Positions 10,718 through 21,751 of a stretch of 64,000 nt of DNA are shown in pieces (within the stretch, counting starts at the first letter, position 1; each line of letters opens with the position of its first letter). The stretch comes from Buxus sempervirens (taxonomy: Eukaryota; Streptophyta; Magnoliopsida; Buxales; Buxaceae): the NCBI GenBank assembly GCA_947561395.2, contig OX387187.1:3106976-3170975 (forward strand). Direction: 5' to 3'. The position numbers were made by a program, and so were the translations under genes. The notes beneath the pieces were generated by a model. The model was given only the letters and a program-made list of their open reading frames with translations, did not search any database and was not told the origin of the DNA.

Positions 10718-12280
10718 TTGGGCCTCTGAAAGCTTTTGAATTTCAAACCTTTTTCAAAAATCTTTGGGCCTCTGAAAGCCTTTGAATTTCAAATCTTTTT
10801 CTTTGGGCCTTTGAAAGCCTTTGAATTTCAAATCTTTTCCTTTGGGCTTCTGAAAGCCTTTAAATTTCAGACTTTACCCCTCGGCCTCTGAAAGCCTTTG
10901 AATTTTAGATTTTTTTTCCTTGGGCCCCTGAAAGCTTTGAATTTCAGACTTTTTGCAACAATCTCCCTGGGCCTCTGAAAGCCTTTGAATTTCAGACATT
11001 TTTCAAAAATATCCCTGGGCCTCTGAAAGCCTTTGAATTTCAGACCTTTTTCAAAAATACCCCTGGGCCTCTGAAAGCCTTTGAATTTCAGATTTTCTTT
11101 TCTTTGGGCCTCTGAAAGCCTTTAAATTTCAGACTTTTTGCAAAAATCTCCTTGGGCCTCTGAAAGCCTTTGAATTTCAGACATTTTTCAAAAATATCCC
11201 TGGGCCTCTGAAAGCCTTTGAATTTCAGACCTTTTTCCAAAAATACCCCTGGGCCTCTGAAAGCCTTTGAATTTCAGTTTTTTTTCCTAGGGCCTCTGAA
11301 AGCCTTTGAATTTCAGACTTGTTGCAAAAATCTCCCTGCGCCTCTAAAAGCCTTTGAATTTCAGACATTTTTCAAAAATATCCCTGGGCCTCTGAAAGCC
11401 TTTAAATTTCAGTCCTTTTTCAAAAATATCCCTGGGCCTCTGAAAGCCTTTAAATTTCAGACTTTACCATTGGGCCTCTGAAAGCCTTTGAATTTTAGAC
11501 CTTTTTCAAAAATACCCTTGGGCCTTTGAAAGCCTTTGAATTTCAGACATTTTTCAAAAAAAAAAAATCCTTGGGCCTCTGAAAGCCTTTGAATTTCAGA
11601 CTTTTTCAAAAAAAATCCTTGGGCCGTCTAAAAGCCTCTGAATTTTAGACACAATCTTTTTGGGCCATTTGAAAGCCTATGAATTTCAAACATCCATCTC
11701 CTTGGGCCGTCTAAAAGCCTCTGAATTTTAGACACAATCTTTTTGGGCCATTTAAAAGCCTCTGAATTTCAAAAAAAAAATCCTTGGGCCTCTGAAAGCC
11801 TTTGAATTTCAGACATTTTTCAAAAAAATCCTTGGGCCATCTAAAAGCCTCTGAATTTTAGACGAATCATTTTTTTGGGCCGTCTATAAGCCTCTGAATT
11901 TTAGACACAATCTTTTTGGGCCATTTGAAAGCTTCTGAATTTCAAACATCCATCCCTTTGGGCCGTTTAAAAGCCTCTGAATTTTAGACACAATCTTTTT
12001 GGCCCATTTGAAAGCCTTTAAATTTCAAACATCAATCTTTTTGGGCCATTTGGAAGCCTCTGAATTTCAAACATCCATCTCTTTGGGCCGTCTAGAAGCC
12101 TCTGAATTATAGACACATATCCTTTTTGGGCCGTCTAAAAGCCTCTGAATTTTAGTCATTTCTCATTCTTTGTGGGACATGTGGGAAGCCCTAAAATAAT
12201 CCAACAACTCTTTGGTTGGTCTTTTTCGTACCAATAATTTCATACCTTGTGGGATATGTTGGAAGCCCTAGAATATTCCA
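10718..12280 (+). repeat. Hairpin minisatellite of Z leader (about 35 units)
   Basis: Units 33-52 bases apart share GGGCC, a 7-8 base arm, a 9-base loop (GCCTTTGAA or GCCTCTGAA) and the complementary arm. Three arm pairs occur: TCTGAAA/TTTCAGA, TCTAAAA/TTTTAGA and TTTGAAA/TTTCAAA. The last units (12176-12290) use GTTGGAA/TTCCAAC. The arms stay complementary across the variants, so each unit can form a hairpin. ORFs read from it (for example at 11218) are by-products of the repeat length. The same array is in Y at 33250-34350. Confidence 0.9.
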
Positions 12281-12370
12281 ACAACTCAAAAAAAAAATAA
12301 TAAGATAAAACAAAGGGGAAGAAATCCAAACTCATGTTTACCTAACCTGCCTACATGCATTTATAGGTGT

Positions 12371-13515
12371 ATGAATGAGATTAAATTGGTGCTGATATCT
12401 TTCTTTATTTTTCCAGATACCAGTATATTTGCAACCATTGCTCCTGTGACCAGATCAAGAGCTCGCACCATGAATCCCACTGAGAATCAAGCCGATGTTC
12501 CTATTCAAGACTTTGCCCAGCTACAAGAGCAAGTGGCAGGACTTGCCCGAATGTTAGAAAACTTACTGGCAGTGCAGGCCCAGCAAGTCCAAGCCCAGAA
12601 CCAAGCCTCTACTTCCAACCAAGCACCTCCACATCAAATCAATATTCCACCTCCGATTCAACCTATCCCTGAACCCATTTTTGAACCCACCCCGAAACCT
12701 ATACTGATCAGGGAGGAGACGGTTGAGTTAGAGAAAGAGAAGGAAAAAGACAGAATGAGGGATGAGATGAAAAAGAAGTTCATGAATAAGCTGGAGAGGA
12801 TACAAAACGAGATAAGGGAAGTGAAAGGAGTGAATGCATTCAGTGGCACAAATTTCGAAGACCTATGCCTATACCCCGATGTATGTCTACCGGCTAAATT
12901 TAAATGCCTAGATTTTGACAAATATGATGGCACTGGCTGCCCAATGAGCCATTTGAAGTTATACAATGGGGCTTTATGCCAATTTGGCCGGGATGACGGC
13001 ATACTAATCCAGCTCTTCCAGAGGAGCTTAACTGGAGCTGCTTTGAGGTGGTTTGCCACAATAGATCATGGAAGGATTAGAAAGTGGAAGGACCTAGTAG
13101 ATGCCTTCTTGGCCCAGTACAAGTTCAATTATGAGATCATGCCAGATAGGTACAATGTGATGACGATGAGCAAAAGTAAGGACGAATCTGTAAGGCAATA
13201 TGCCAAAAGATGGAGGGAGACTGCCTCTCAGGTCAAGCCACCTATGCTGGAGCCAGAAATGATCTCCACTTTCATCAGCACACTGGGGCAACCGTTCTAC
13301 AATCACCTTGTAGGTCAAACTACCACCAACTTTTTCTACCCTAGTGCAAGTGGCAGATAGAATTGAAGATGGGATCAAGTCTGGGAAAATAGCTGATTAC
13401 TCTGCAGTGCTGAACCAGGAAGCTTCCACCACTTTCTCTACACAAAAAAAGGAGAATGGTAATGGAAGAATAAAGAATGAAGAAAGGAGAGAAGCAGAAG
13501 TGAATATGGTGCAAC
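12371..13515 (+). pseudogene. gag: gag of Z, N-terminal and capsid part (frameshifted)
   Basis: The Ty3/gypsy gag protein forms the virus-like particle. The probable start is the ATG at 12470 (MNPTENQAD), but the preceding TIAPVTRSRART is conserved in Y, so translation may begin upstream. A Retrotrans_gag domain lies at about residues 120-300 and includes LYNGALCQFGRDDGILIQLFQ, ALRWFATIDHG and VRQYAKRWRETASQ. A one-base change in a T-rich run at about 13333 shifts the frame; the other frame then continues with VQVADRIEDGIKSGKI to the insertion at 13516. It is closely related to Y gag (34518-35795). Confidence 0.85.
12400..12416 (+). other. Probable splice acceptor before Z gag
   Basis: A pyrimidine tract ends in TTTTCCAG at 12416, 54 bases before the gag ATG (12470). 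Y has TGGCCAG at the matching place (34527). Joined to the LTR donor at 7835 this would remove the whole repeat-filled leader (about 4.6 kb). Inferred from sequence only. Confidence 0.5.
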
Positions 13516-14448
13516 TGTAAAACCCCGATTTTTGCTAAGAATTTTTTTTATTAAAATTAATTACGTGTACATATTAACTTAAGTAGCTGTGAGCATATGT
13601 AGGGATTTCGGTGGGCGAACATACACGGAATCAGTGAATTTCAAAGGTTGTCGAGCGGCAATCTACATATGGAAGGTATATATATTTAAGGGAAATTAGG
13701 TTTTTGTTTCGGAATACTCGTATACTCTTGTAACTGAAGACGATTGGCGATTTGCGGCTACCTGTGTGGCGATCTAGGGTTTCGCTGGGAAGAGAAGGGA
13801 ACAGTGAGAGATCCTATTGGTTTTGTTGTATTCGTGATCAAGGATTCAGAGGGTTTTCCTCTTGCGCCAGAGGATCATCTGGGAGGCGATAGCGAACAGA
13901 CGGATGGCTCGAGAGTTGGTGATCGGCCGGGGTTTCAAATAGTATTGTTGCTGGGATATAAGCGTGCATGTGAGTAGCATCGTTTTAAAACTGAGGTTTT
14001 GTGTTTATTCGTGAGTTTATTCTGATGCATGAGTGATTTGAGTGATTTCTGGAAGAACTTAGTCCGAGCATGAGTTTATTTAGAACTGAATGATGATAAA
14101 CAAAAATATGTTTAGATTAATTTCAAAACTAGTTTGAATGTGTTCTGGGGATATTAGGAGACTAAAGAAATTGTTACAGACCGAAAAAGTTCGGCCAGAG
14201 TTGTAGATCTGGAAATAACAGATAGTCAAAAAATACAGTCACTATCCGCCCAGTTGGCGCTCACCTGCGCCGACTTCAGGTAGTTGGCGCAAGGTACATT
14301 CTTCCCATCCGCCGAGCTTGCGCCTAGTTCGCGCTCAGCTTGTGCGAACTTAAATTTGATCTGCTCTTCTCGCGCTCACCTAGCACTCACCTCACGCTCA
14401 CCTCGCGCCTAGCTCGCGTTCACTCGATATTAAGTAGGCGCATACCCG
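13516..14448 (+). mobile_element. 5' piece of LTR E inserted in Z gag
   Basis: It starts TGTAAAACCCCG, as do the LTRs at 21752, 28373 and 58767. It contains a zone rich in 'ggcgctca'-type motifs (14250-14430) that corresponds to about 22720-22840 in LTR A. It ends abruptly near 14448 where gag-like sequence resumes. The missing 3' part resembles 19883-21569. The ORF at 13744-13977 has no recognisable domain. The right boundary is accurate to about 20 bases. Confidence 0.65.
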
Positions 14449-15500
14449 ATTTTCAACCATCGACCTATCCGCCCAGGGAACCCTTTCAAATCAATGCCCA
14501 TCCACTTCCTATCAAGCCAACCCATCAATTTCCTTTCCTGCCTATCCAAATTAATGTCCCTTCTGCACAGCTTGTGAAGGAGGAAACAGAAGTAAAGAAG
14601 AGAAGAGAATTTTCTAAACTGCCTATGAGACCATCTGAACTTTTGCCTACCTTACTTCAGAAGGGTTATGTGACTTTGAGGTTGCCAAATCCTCATGCAA
14701 GCAAAGGGAAGAATTATGATTCATCTGCAATCTGTGATTATCATATGAGCACTCCAGGGCATACCACAGATCATTGCTTGGCCCTAAAGCATGCAATCCA
14801 GGATTTGTTGGATAATAATTCCTTTTCATTCAATTCAGTCACACCCATCCCATCTACCAATAACAATGGGGCAAGTAGCTCAAATGTAGCAGGGGCAATT
14901 TTTCCAGGGAGAAAAGGATTTGACCCTTCTCAACTTATTTGTCCGGTTGGTACCACAATCCGAGTTTACTTTGAAAAAGAAGATGAATGTGGCCATGTGG
15001 AGAAAGAGACTCACACAGGGGCAGATTTTAATATCAAGGAAAGGAAGGAAGAGGAAAAAGAAAAGCTAAAATTGAAAGGAAATGAAATTATGGGTGAAAA
15101 GACAAAAAAGTGGCAAACAGAAGCATCAAAGCAGTGTAAGCTACAAGCCAATGAAAATGAGGCAAAGGTGAAAGAAGGATGTCAGAGAAAGAAGGAAAGG
15201 GCAATAAAAAAAGAGAATGAAGCCAAGGTTGAATCTCCCTTCATTGATTGGGCAGCTATCCAAATTCCCGATAATGTGATGATACCTCATCTAAGAGCAA
15301 AGGAGATCATCCCAACTCATGAAAAGAGAAACTTGCCTCACTCACCAGGAGAAAGAAGTTTTCTGAAAATGGAGAAAAGTCAACTTTTTCCTTTGAGAAC
15401 AGGGGCAATTTTCGAATTCCCACATTCTCTGAAAGGAAACCCCCATAAGAAGAATGCACATTTCCTGAGGACCCTAAGGAGCTTTGTTCTTAGGAAGTGA
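14449..15500 (+). pseudogene. gag: gag C-terminus of Z fused to a post-protease remnant
   Basis: The open frame runs through LTR E sequence from 14340, but gag homology starts near 14449. It has a CHHC zinc-knuckle-like motif (CDYHMSTPGHTTDHC, about 14730-14775), as in Y (35923-35967), then FDPSQLICPVGTTI (Y: FDPSQLIAPIGTTV). A K/E-rich linker follows, then SPFIDWAAIQIP (about 15235), which in Y lies after the protease and G-patch (LPFIDWAAVEVP, near 37980). The aspartic protease and G-patch have therefore been deleted in frame. Translation stops at 15498-15500. Confidence 0.75.
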
Positions 15501-18500
15501 TTTCAATAAAGGCTCTTTCAAAAAAAAAAGAGTTTTCCTATAAGATTTTTGTAGAAAAAAAAAAGATTTTCCCTTTAACATTTTTCTTAAAAAAAAAAAT
15601 GGTTTTCAGCAAGGTCCTTTTACTTATGAATCATATCTCTTATTGAATTTCATTGAGTTGAATATGACTTTGACATTGGGCTCAATTTTGAGACCAAAAT
15701 CGAAGAAAAAGACATTTTATATGAAAATTTAAATCTTTTAAGTGTCATGAGAAGAATATTTTGCAAAATTATGAAATGACCAATTTTATGGCCTTTGGAA
15801 CTAAAGATGACCCACAGTCTTCAACAAAAAAGATAGAAGAAGATTTGAAGTTCCTTCATTAGAATACAGAAAGGATCGCATCACTTGCTGATTCGTTCAA
15901 AGGGAAGTTTATAATATTGTTTAAAGAAATTTTGGGGCTTTGCATTTGAAAATATGGAAGAATCTGACCTTTTCGTTGGAAATAGAATTGGGCATCATTT
16001 GATGGAAAGAATCCAAATTCATAAGATTGATCAAAAGTTGAAGAACTTGTTCATAACAGAAGTTCTATTTGAAGAGACTTTCATGTTGACAGAAGGTGAT
16101 TAAGAAGAAAAAAAAAACAAAGAAGGAAAATTTCCTGAACTAGTCATGTAGTACAACTTTACCAAGTCTAAAAATTCAATTTTTTCTTAAAATGATAAGA
16201 GGCATTTCTTTCTTATATCTCTAAAATTTTTGAAATCCCTTATTAGACCCTTTGAGCTTGATACATTTTTCCAAGTAACCTAAACTGAGAATTGTAACCC
16301 CACACTGGGGCAAAATTTTTAAGGCATAAAAAAAAAAAAGGAATGACGGGACAATTGTTGAAGTTCAAAAAGGGATTTTGAAGATGTTTTCAGAAAAGGG
16401 GGCAAAGAAATGAAAAAAAAAAGGAAAAAGAAGAAGGAAGAAAGAAGGAAAAGAGATCATCAAATGCAATGGGATATTTAGAGTATGTCTTCAAAATTGT
16501 GAAGAGAAGAATGGAAAAAGAAGTTCAATACTAGAGAATAAGTTTCAAATGAAGAAATCAAAGTGGGGGAAGAACTTCATTACTGGGGGCAATTTTGTAT
16601 TCATTCCAAGGGAAGAAATGCCTTAAAAATTACAATTTCAGTTAACCCATTTAATCATAGGGTATTTGAGCCTTTTATTATTTTTCTTTCTAAACAAACA
16701 CCAAGCATTCGTTTCATCCCATTCATAAGTCCTCTTTGATTAAGAAATTTTGAATTAAGGTAGCTTTGACTACATAGTTGCTGGTGATGAAGGAGAAAAA
16801 AAAAAAGAAAAAAACAGAAAAAGGAAAAAATGAAGGAAATGTAGTGAAAACCCGGAAGGGCTTTACATGTCAAATAATCAGCTATCTACAAGAAGGAAAT
16901 CGTCAGAGAGGAAAGCCCAGAATTGGCATAGATCCAAGTGAAGTCTTCATGTTGATGGTTATTTTGAGATATAATCACTCTTCAATTGATTGAGAAAAGT
17001 CTTCTTTTCAAGACTAAAGCAACATAATCAAAACTATGGTATGAAGCATCTGTGAATAAGTTGATGGCCATCAAAATTGCCATTAGGAAATTATTGCTGA
17101 AGTTGAAGTCATAAATTCTCATATCATGGATATAATGGAGAAACAATTGTTCTTCAATTGGATGAAGGAAAATGTCTTTCTAGACTGGGCAAAATAGTCA
17201 AATTGAAAGAGTCGTCATATCTGGAGCATCAATTGACAAGCCGATGGTCATGGGAATGATTTTAAAAGTTCCGAAGGCTTATTTTGGTATTTCTTCATTT
17301 TATGAAATAATATTCTCATTATTCAACTTGATTTTAATTCTTTTGGACTATATGCTAATAAGTGATTGGATCATTTTTCAAAAAATATATATATAAAAAC
17401 ACAAAAAAAGCAAAAAAAATATATTTTTGGCCTATGATGAGCATCTATATCTTTTCATAAAACATTGGTTTTGCAAACATTAGAGAATTCTGAGGCCACT
17501 AGTATAAAACATATTTTCTTATGTTTGCATTTGCATTCTTCTATTAGGGTTTCTTTTTGGCAAAGGTTAAAAAAAGAGAGAGAGGGAGAAAAAGAAAGAG
17601 AAAAAAAGAGGATCATCTCTGCTGAGGGGCAAATATTTCTTCAAGCAACCAAAACCGGGGCATGCTCAGCGTCTTTCCCTCTGGGTTTTCATTGGAATGA
17701 ATTACAACATCTGGAAGAAGCAGTCAAGCCTTAGTCCTTGGACAAAAAAAAAAGGGAAGCTTCGAAGCAGTTGCATGTTTTCTCAGTTAAACAAGGGTTC
17801 CCAATTCTTCAATCATGAAGAAGGATTTTACCGAGACAGTAAGAAGGAATGAAGAAGAGATCATGGGTAGTAAGGGCATGAGATTAGATCAACAGATCAT
17901 GATCCATCAATCAAGATGAGGGCATTTATTGGGGCAGTTAAAAAGCATGAAAGCAAGTTATGGGCAGCAAAGGCACATACATCGTTATTGAGAGAGCAAG
18001 AAGATAAAGAAGCAAAAGCAAGTTGTAGAATATTCAAGCACAGGTTCGGGCATCAAATGGCACCCAGGTATATCAAATAAGAAAATCAATCAAGAAAATT
18101 CAATAAAATATTTCCTTCCTTATTGTTGAGTTAAAAAGTGAAAAACATCAAAAGCAATTGAGTTTGCAGAGGTCAATTTTAAATCCACCTTCTTTTCAAA
18201 ATTTGCTTGTCTCATATTTCTTTTCATAGCCACGAGAGCTCCAAGAAATCTGAGATAAGGAAGAGACGCCACCCCATCAGACTTCAAGCAGGGGTTTCAT
18301 TGGCTATCTTCGAATCCATATTTTTATCATTTCTTTGTTTGACCAAAGCAAGTTCAATTAATGAGATGTCTTTCAAATGTGCAATTTTGAGTTGTGTCTG
18401 TTCTTTGCTGTTCATTGTGCTACAACTACAGGCCACCCAGAAAAATTTATTTTTCATCATTTTTCTCCACACTTATCAGAAGATGAATGTCTATATTGAT

Positions 18501-18779
18501 TGTAAATTGCAAGGATTGCCACTTTATCCACTTTTGTTTTAAAATTTGTCTAAAATCTCACTTCATAGCCACGACTGCTTAGTGAGACTAGAGAGGAGGA
18601 TTTACCCCTTAAGGTTAGGGACTTTTCAGCAAATTCTCCGCACAAATTATTTTTCCAAAATCATCCTTTTAATCCTTGCAAATTGCAATTAGTTAGACAA
18701 AATCTCAAAAAGTGCAATTTGTGGGTCTTTTTACTCTCTGCTGGTAATTGGTTCCAATCACCAGCAAAGAGGGGGCAGT
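15501..18779 (+). mobile_element. Non-coding interior of Z (pol and antisense genes deleted)
   Basis: AT-rich sequence without supported genes. Parts match the region of Y after pol: 16640-16760 resembles 42025-42170, and 17340-17520 resembles 42430-42620 (including 'gagaattctgaggcca'). The Y antisense genes (42692-47765) and their dyad clusters have no counterpart. 'tcatagccacga' blocks at 18225 and 18562 and the purine-rich tract before 18780 mark the 3' end. Small ORFs at 16778, 17465 and 18207 show no family resemblance. Confidence 0.6.
18764..18779 (+). other. Polypurine tract of Z
   Basis: 'gcaaagagggggcagt' directly precedes the 3' LTR start. Y has a similar 'aaatagggggcagc' at 49474-49487. 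This is the expected plus-strand primer site for reverse transcription. Confidence 0.7.
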
Positions 18780-19882
18780 TGTAGACACCCCAAATTGCAC
18801 TACAAAATGAGAAAATAATTGAAAATATTAATTGGGATTTGAAACAGGTCAAAAAAGTGTAAAATCTGGCCAAACTGGTTATGCCCGAATTTTTTTTACG
18901 GTCTGGTCATGCCCGCAGTTGATATATGGGCACGGCGTGCCCATATTAATAATACGGGCAGGGCGCGCCCGTAATGTATATACGGGCACAGGGGTTTTTG
19001 TGCAAATTATATCTTTGATCGATTTCTGAGCCTTATCTGCATCCAAATATATCTCTAGGATATGCGAATTATCTTATTTATTCGTTCGAATTATCCTATT
19101 TATCCTTGTTGGCCATGGATGAGCATTATCCTTATTTTCAATCCAATCCGGTGGATCATGGTATATCCCTTTGGACCAGCCTTACCCCTGGGTTTGCCTA
19201 TAAATAGAGGTGAGATACTTAAGCAAAAGGCCATGAAATTTGAAGTCTAAGGAGCTCCAAGTGCAGAGAGAAATCCCTGCTGCTCTGCTTGCTCAATCCA
19301 GGTAAGTCCCTTTTCCTTTTTATTTTCTGTCTTCAATTCTAGAAGTAATAGGATCTTCTCCGTTGCTGTAGAATAAGTCCTGGTTTATACTTGTATTCCC
19401 AAACTTGCCTCTAAGTACCTCCAAAATACTCTCTAGCCGTAAAAGGTAAAGAGAGAGCTAGGGGAAAGGGGAACAGGTGGATCCCTAGAATAGAACCCCA
19501 TAATCTATTTTTCTCCTTTGTTCTATAATAAGGCCTTTGATTGTGTTTGTATCACCAAACCTATCTCTAAGTACCTCAAGAATCCTCTCTAGCCGTAAAA
19601 CATGAAGAAAGAGCTAGGGGAAAAGAGAACAGGTGGATCCGTAGGGTAGACCCCATGTGCTCTAATCTGTGAAATATGGCTGCTTTGAATATCCTGATCA
19701 TGTTTTAATGGTTTTGTGTTGAATCTGAATGAATCATATGAATCCATGATGTTTATAGCATGAGATCCCCACTTTTTTCTAAAATTTGGATTTTCACCAC
19801 TTTTGCACCTACAGCACTGTTTTCTCGATTTTTGTGATATTAGGCTAAGATCCTGAATCTATCATGATCTATATGATAGATC
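18780..19882 (+). repeat. 3' LTR of Z, truncated
   Basis: It aligns with 7342 to about 8415 of the 5' LTR and then stops at 'gatagatctg'. The remaining roughly 700 bases are missing and LTR E sequence follows. Dyads ATATGGGC-N7-GCCCATAT (18924-18946) and TACGGGC-N7-GCCCGTA (18953-18973), and TATAAATA (19199), are present. Confidence 0.85.
18924..18973. promoter_or_regulatory. Two clean 7-N7-7 dyads in Z 3' LTR U3
   Basis: The first dyad has TATGGGC/GCCCATA arms, the second TACGGGC/GCCCGTA; both gaps are 7 bases. The C-to-T change in one left arm is matched by G-to-A in its right arm, so symmetry is kept while the sequence changes. Confidence 0.65.
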
Positions 19883-20181
19883 TGCCCTAATTTCCCTTCA
19901 CTAAATAACAAGTACCATATTACTTTATGTGTCCACCTCTATAATTTAAATAACCTTTAAATTACCTTAATCGATCCCACCATTACCATTAACCACTTGA
20001 GTCTTCCACTACTATGATAATCCCATAACAAGACCTCGTCAATATTAGTACACACTAATGAACTGATTATGGAACAAGACTTTGGATTACCGATTGAACA
20101 TGAAAGACTTATGATTATAAACAATATTGGAATGTGAATGATTTGTACAATGACTTGGTGACCAGTTTTATTAATAAACTG

Positions 20182-20422
20182 CTTGGTGGTAGAGATGTAT
20201 TGTATATTACCTGCTTGGTGGCAGAGATTATTACCTGCTTGGTGGCAGAGATTATAACCCGCTTGGTGGCGGAGAGCTTAACCCACTTGGTGTCGGAGAC
20301 CCTAACCCGTTTGGTGGCGGAAACTCAACCTGCTTGGTGGCAGAGATTACCCGCTTGGTGGCGGAGACCCTAACCCGCTTGGTGGCGAAGACATTACCTG
20401 CTTGGTGGCAAAGACACTACCT
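20182..20422 (+). repeat. About 24-bp tandem repeats in LTR E
   Basis: About ten units of the type 'gcttggtggcggagacc(c)taaccc' with small changes. The unit's 'gcttggtggcrgaga' core is shared by nearly all copies. Other LTRs of this group have longer repeats at the same place (23640-24150, 54950-55330). Confidence 0.85.
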
Positions 20423-21175
20423 CCTGTAGGAGAGATTTATTACCTCCTGTGGGGCAGATGTATTTCCGATGGATTGCATCCTGCAGGAGAGGTACCTCAT
20501 GTGGAGGAGATGTGATTATGCATGATTGCATCCCACATGGAGGATGGGTGTGTGAGTTATCACTGGAAGGTCAGGAAGCTATCTCCTACGGTAGAGGTAG
20601 ATGTTATGTGTTCACATCCTGCGGTAGAGTTATGATGTCTCCTACAGGGGGTACCTGTAGTCTTAGAGATGTGCATTCTCTTGCGGAGCCTGTGTGGATA
20701 CTATGTGTTTACATCATGTGGTAGAGATAGGCTACTACCTGAAGGTTGGTTTTATTGCTGATAGAATGATTGATTCTCCGATTGATGGAATGTTTTAGAC
20801 AGATCTGACAAGATTGTTTATTTAAAAGGAAATATTGAAATGTCATAATTGAACAGAACTGCTATGATTAAATGTGAATTGTTAAAGTGGAATATTATCT
20901 GATCATGAATAAGATGTAGAATTGTTCATAGGAAGACACCAATTGAAATAAATTAGAAATCATGGGAATGTGGATTATAATACATGGTCCTTTAAATTGA
21001 AATGAAATGTACATGATTAACTTCCTTTAATTCGGGCACCGATTCAGTGTTTGTTTTGTATCGTGATTATTCGTTTATCTTATTGACCGTAATTACTCGT
21101 TTATTTTATTGAGCATGAAACCACTGTTATTTTCTAGATATATAAACGGTTTTTCCTCATGCATGTATTACCTAC

Positions 21176-21193
21176 TGAGATATTCGTATCTCA
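21176..21193 (+). other. Tetraloop hairpin near LTR E 3' end
   Basis: TGAGATA-TTCG-TATCTCA is a perfect 7-bp stem with a TTCG loop. It recurs at 24533-24550 (loop TCCG) and 55722-55739 (TTCG). It precedes CACCCCTAC and a T-rich tract, so it may sit near the RNA 3' end or R/U5 border. Confidence 0.6.
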
Positions 21194-21569
21194 CCCCTAC
21201 TTTATATTCTGTTTTTCAGGTCATCTTGGAGAGGGCGCCACGGGTTAGACTAGTAGTGTGTTGAAGTATAGAAAATCCAGATGAAAAGAGTAGGACAATC
21301 TTATATAGTTGTATTTATTTTATTGGAATCATAATAGATGATTTGGTAGGATATTAAGAGTTAGTTAGTTTGTAGTTGCCTCTCATTTGATTAATCGATG
21401 TAATAGGATGATCCATGTTCAAATGAATAATTTAAGCTTCCTAGCACTCTGATAAATCTTAGTTCTTTATTTTATTTATCCTTTGAGCTGATTGTATTGT
21501 ACCACAATTTAATACCTTGATCCGAGTCAAAAAGAAAAGAAAAAAATGACCCGGATTTGGGGCGTTACA

Positions 21570-21705
21570 ATATGTTTTATCTCTTACCTCATCAATACAT
21601 ACCATAAAAATTTTAATGGTCAAACCTACAGAAGGGGAAAGTAGGACTGTCTAAAACCTCAAGGGGAAAAGTTGTAAATATCTCTTTAAATTTTTTAAGG
21701 GCATT
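21570..21705. other. Unassigned spacer
   Basis: 136 bases between the end of LTR E and the start of inverted LTR D. I see no gene, repeat or clear relation to the neighbours. It may be a small remnant of older DNA. Confidence 0.4.
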
Positions 21706-21751
21706 TGTAACGCCTCGAATCCACAAAAAAAAAATTTTTTTGGATCAAGGC

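Larger units (their letters stand above)
7342..19882 (+). mobile_element. Non-autonomous Tat-lineage Ty3/gypsy element Z
   Basis: The element has a 5' LTR (7342-9128), a PBS (9131), a long leader with a hairpin minisatellite, a broken gag, a region homologous to the post-pol part of Y, a purine-rich tract and a 3' LTR starting at 18780. Protease, RT, RNase H, integrase and the antisense genes of Y are all missing. Two pieces of LTR E interrupt it: one in gag, one at the truncated end of the 3' LTR. It probably depended on an autonomous relative such as Y. A left flank of TAAAG (7337-7341) has no partner because the right end is gone. Confidence 0.85.
19883..21569 (+). mobile_element. 3' piece of LTR E
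   Basis: It resembles the second half of LTR A (from about 23276): repeat zone, a TGAGATA-TTCG-TATCTCA hairpin (21176-21193), 'tttttcaggtcat' and the terminal GGGGCGTTACA. Its first half may be the piece at 13516-14448; about 540 bases between them are missing relative to LTR A. It abuts the truncated Z 3' LTR. Confidence 0.7.

Noticed and set aside
10718-12280. CRISPR-like array of regularly spaced palindromic repeats
   Set aside because: Units vary, spacers are short repeats themselves, and the context is a plant retrotransposon leader with no cas genes.
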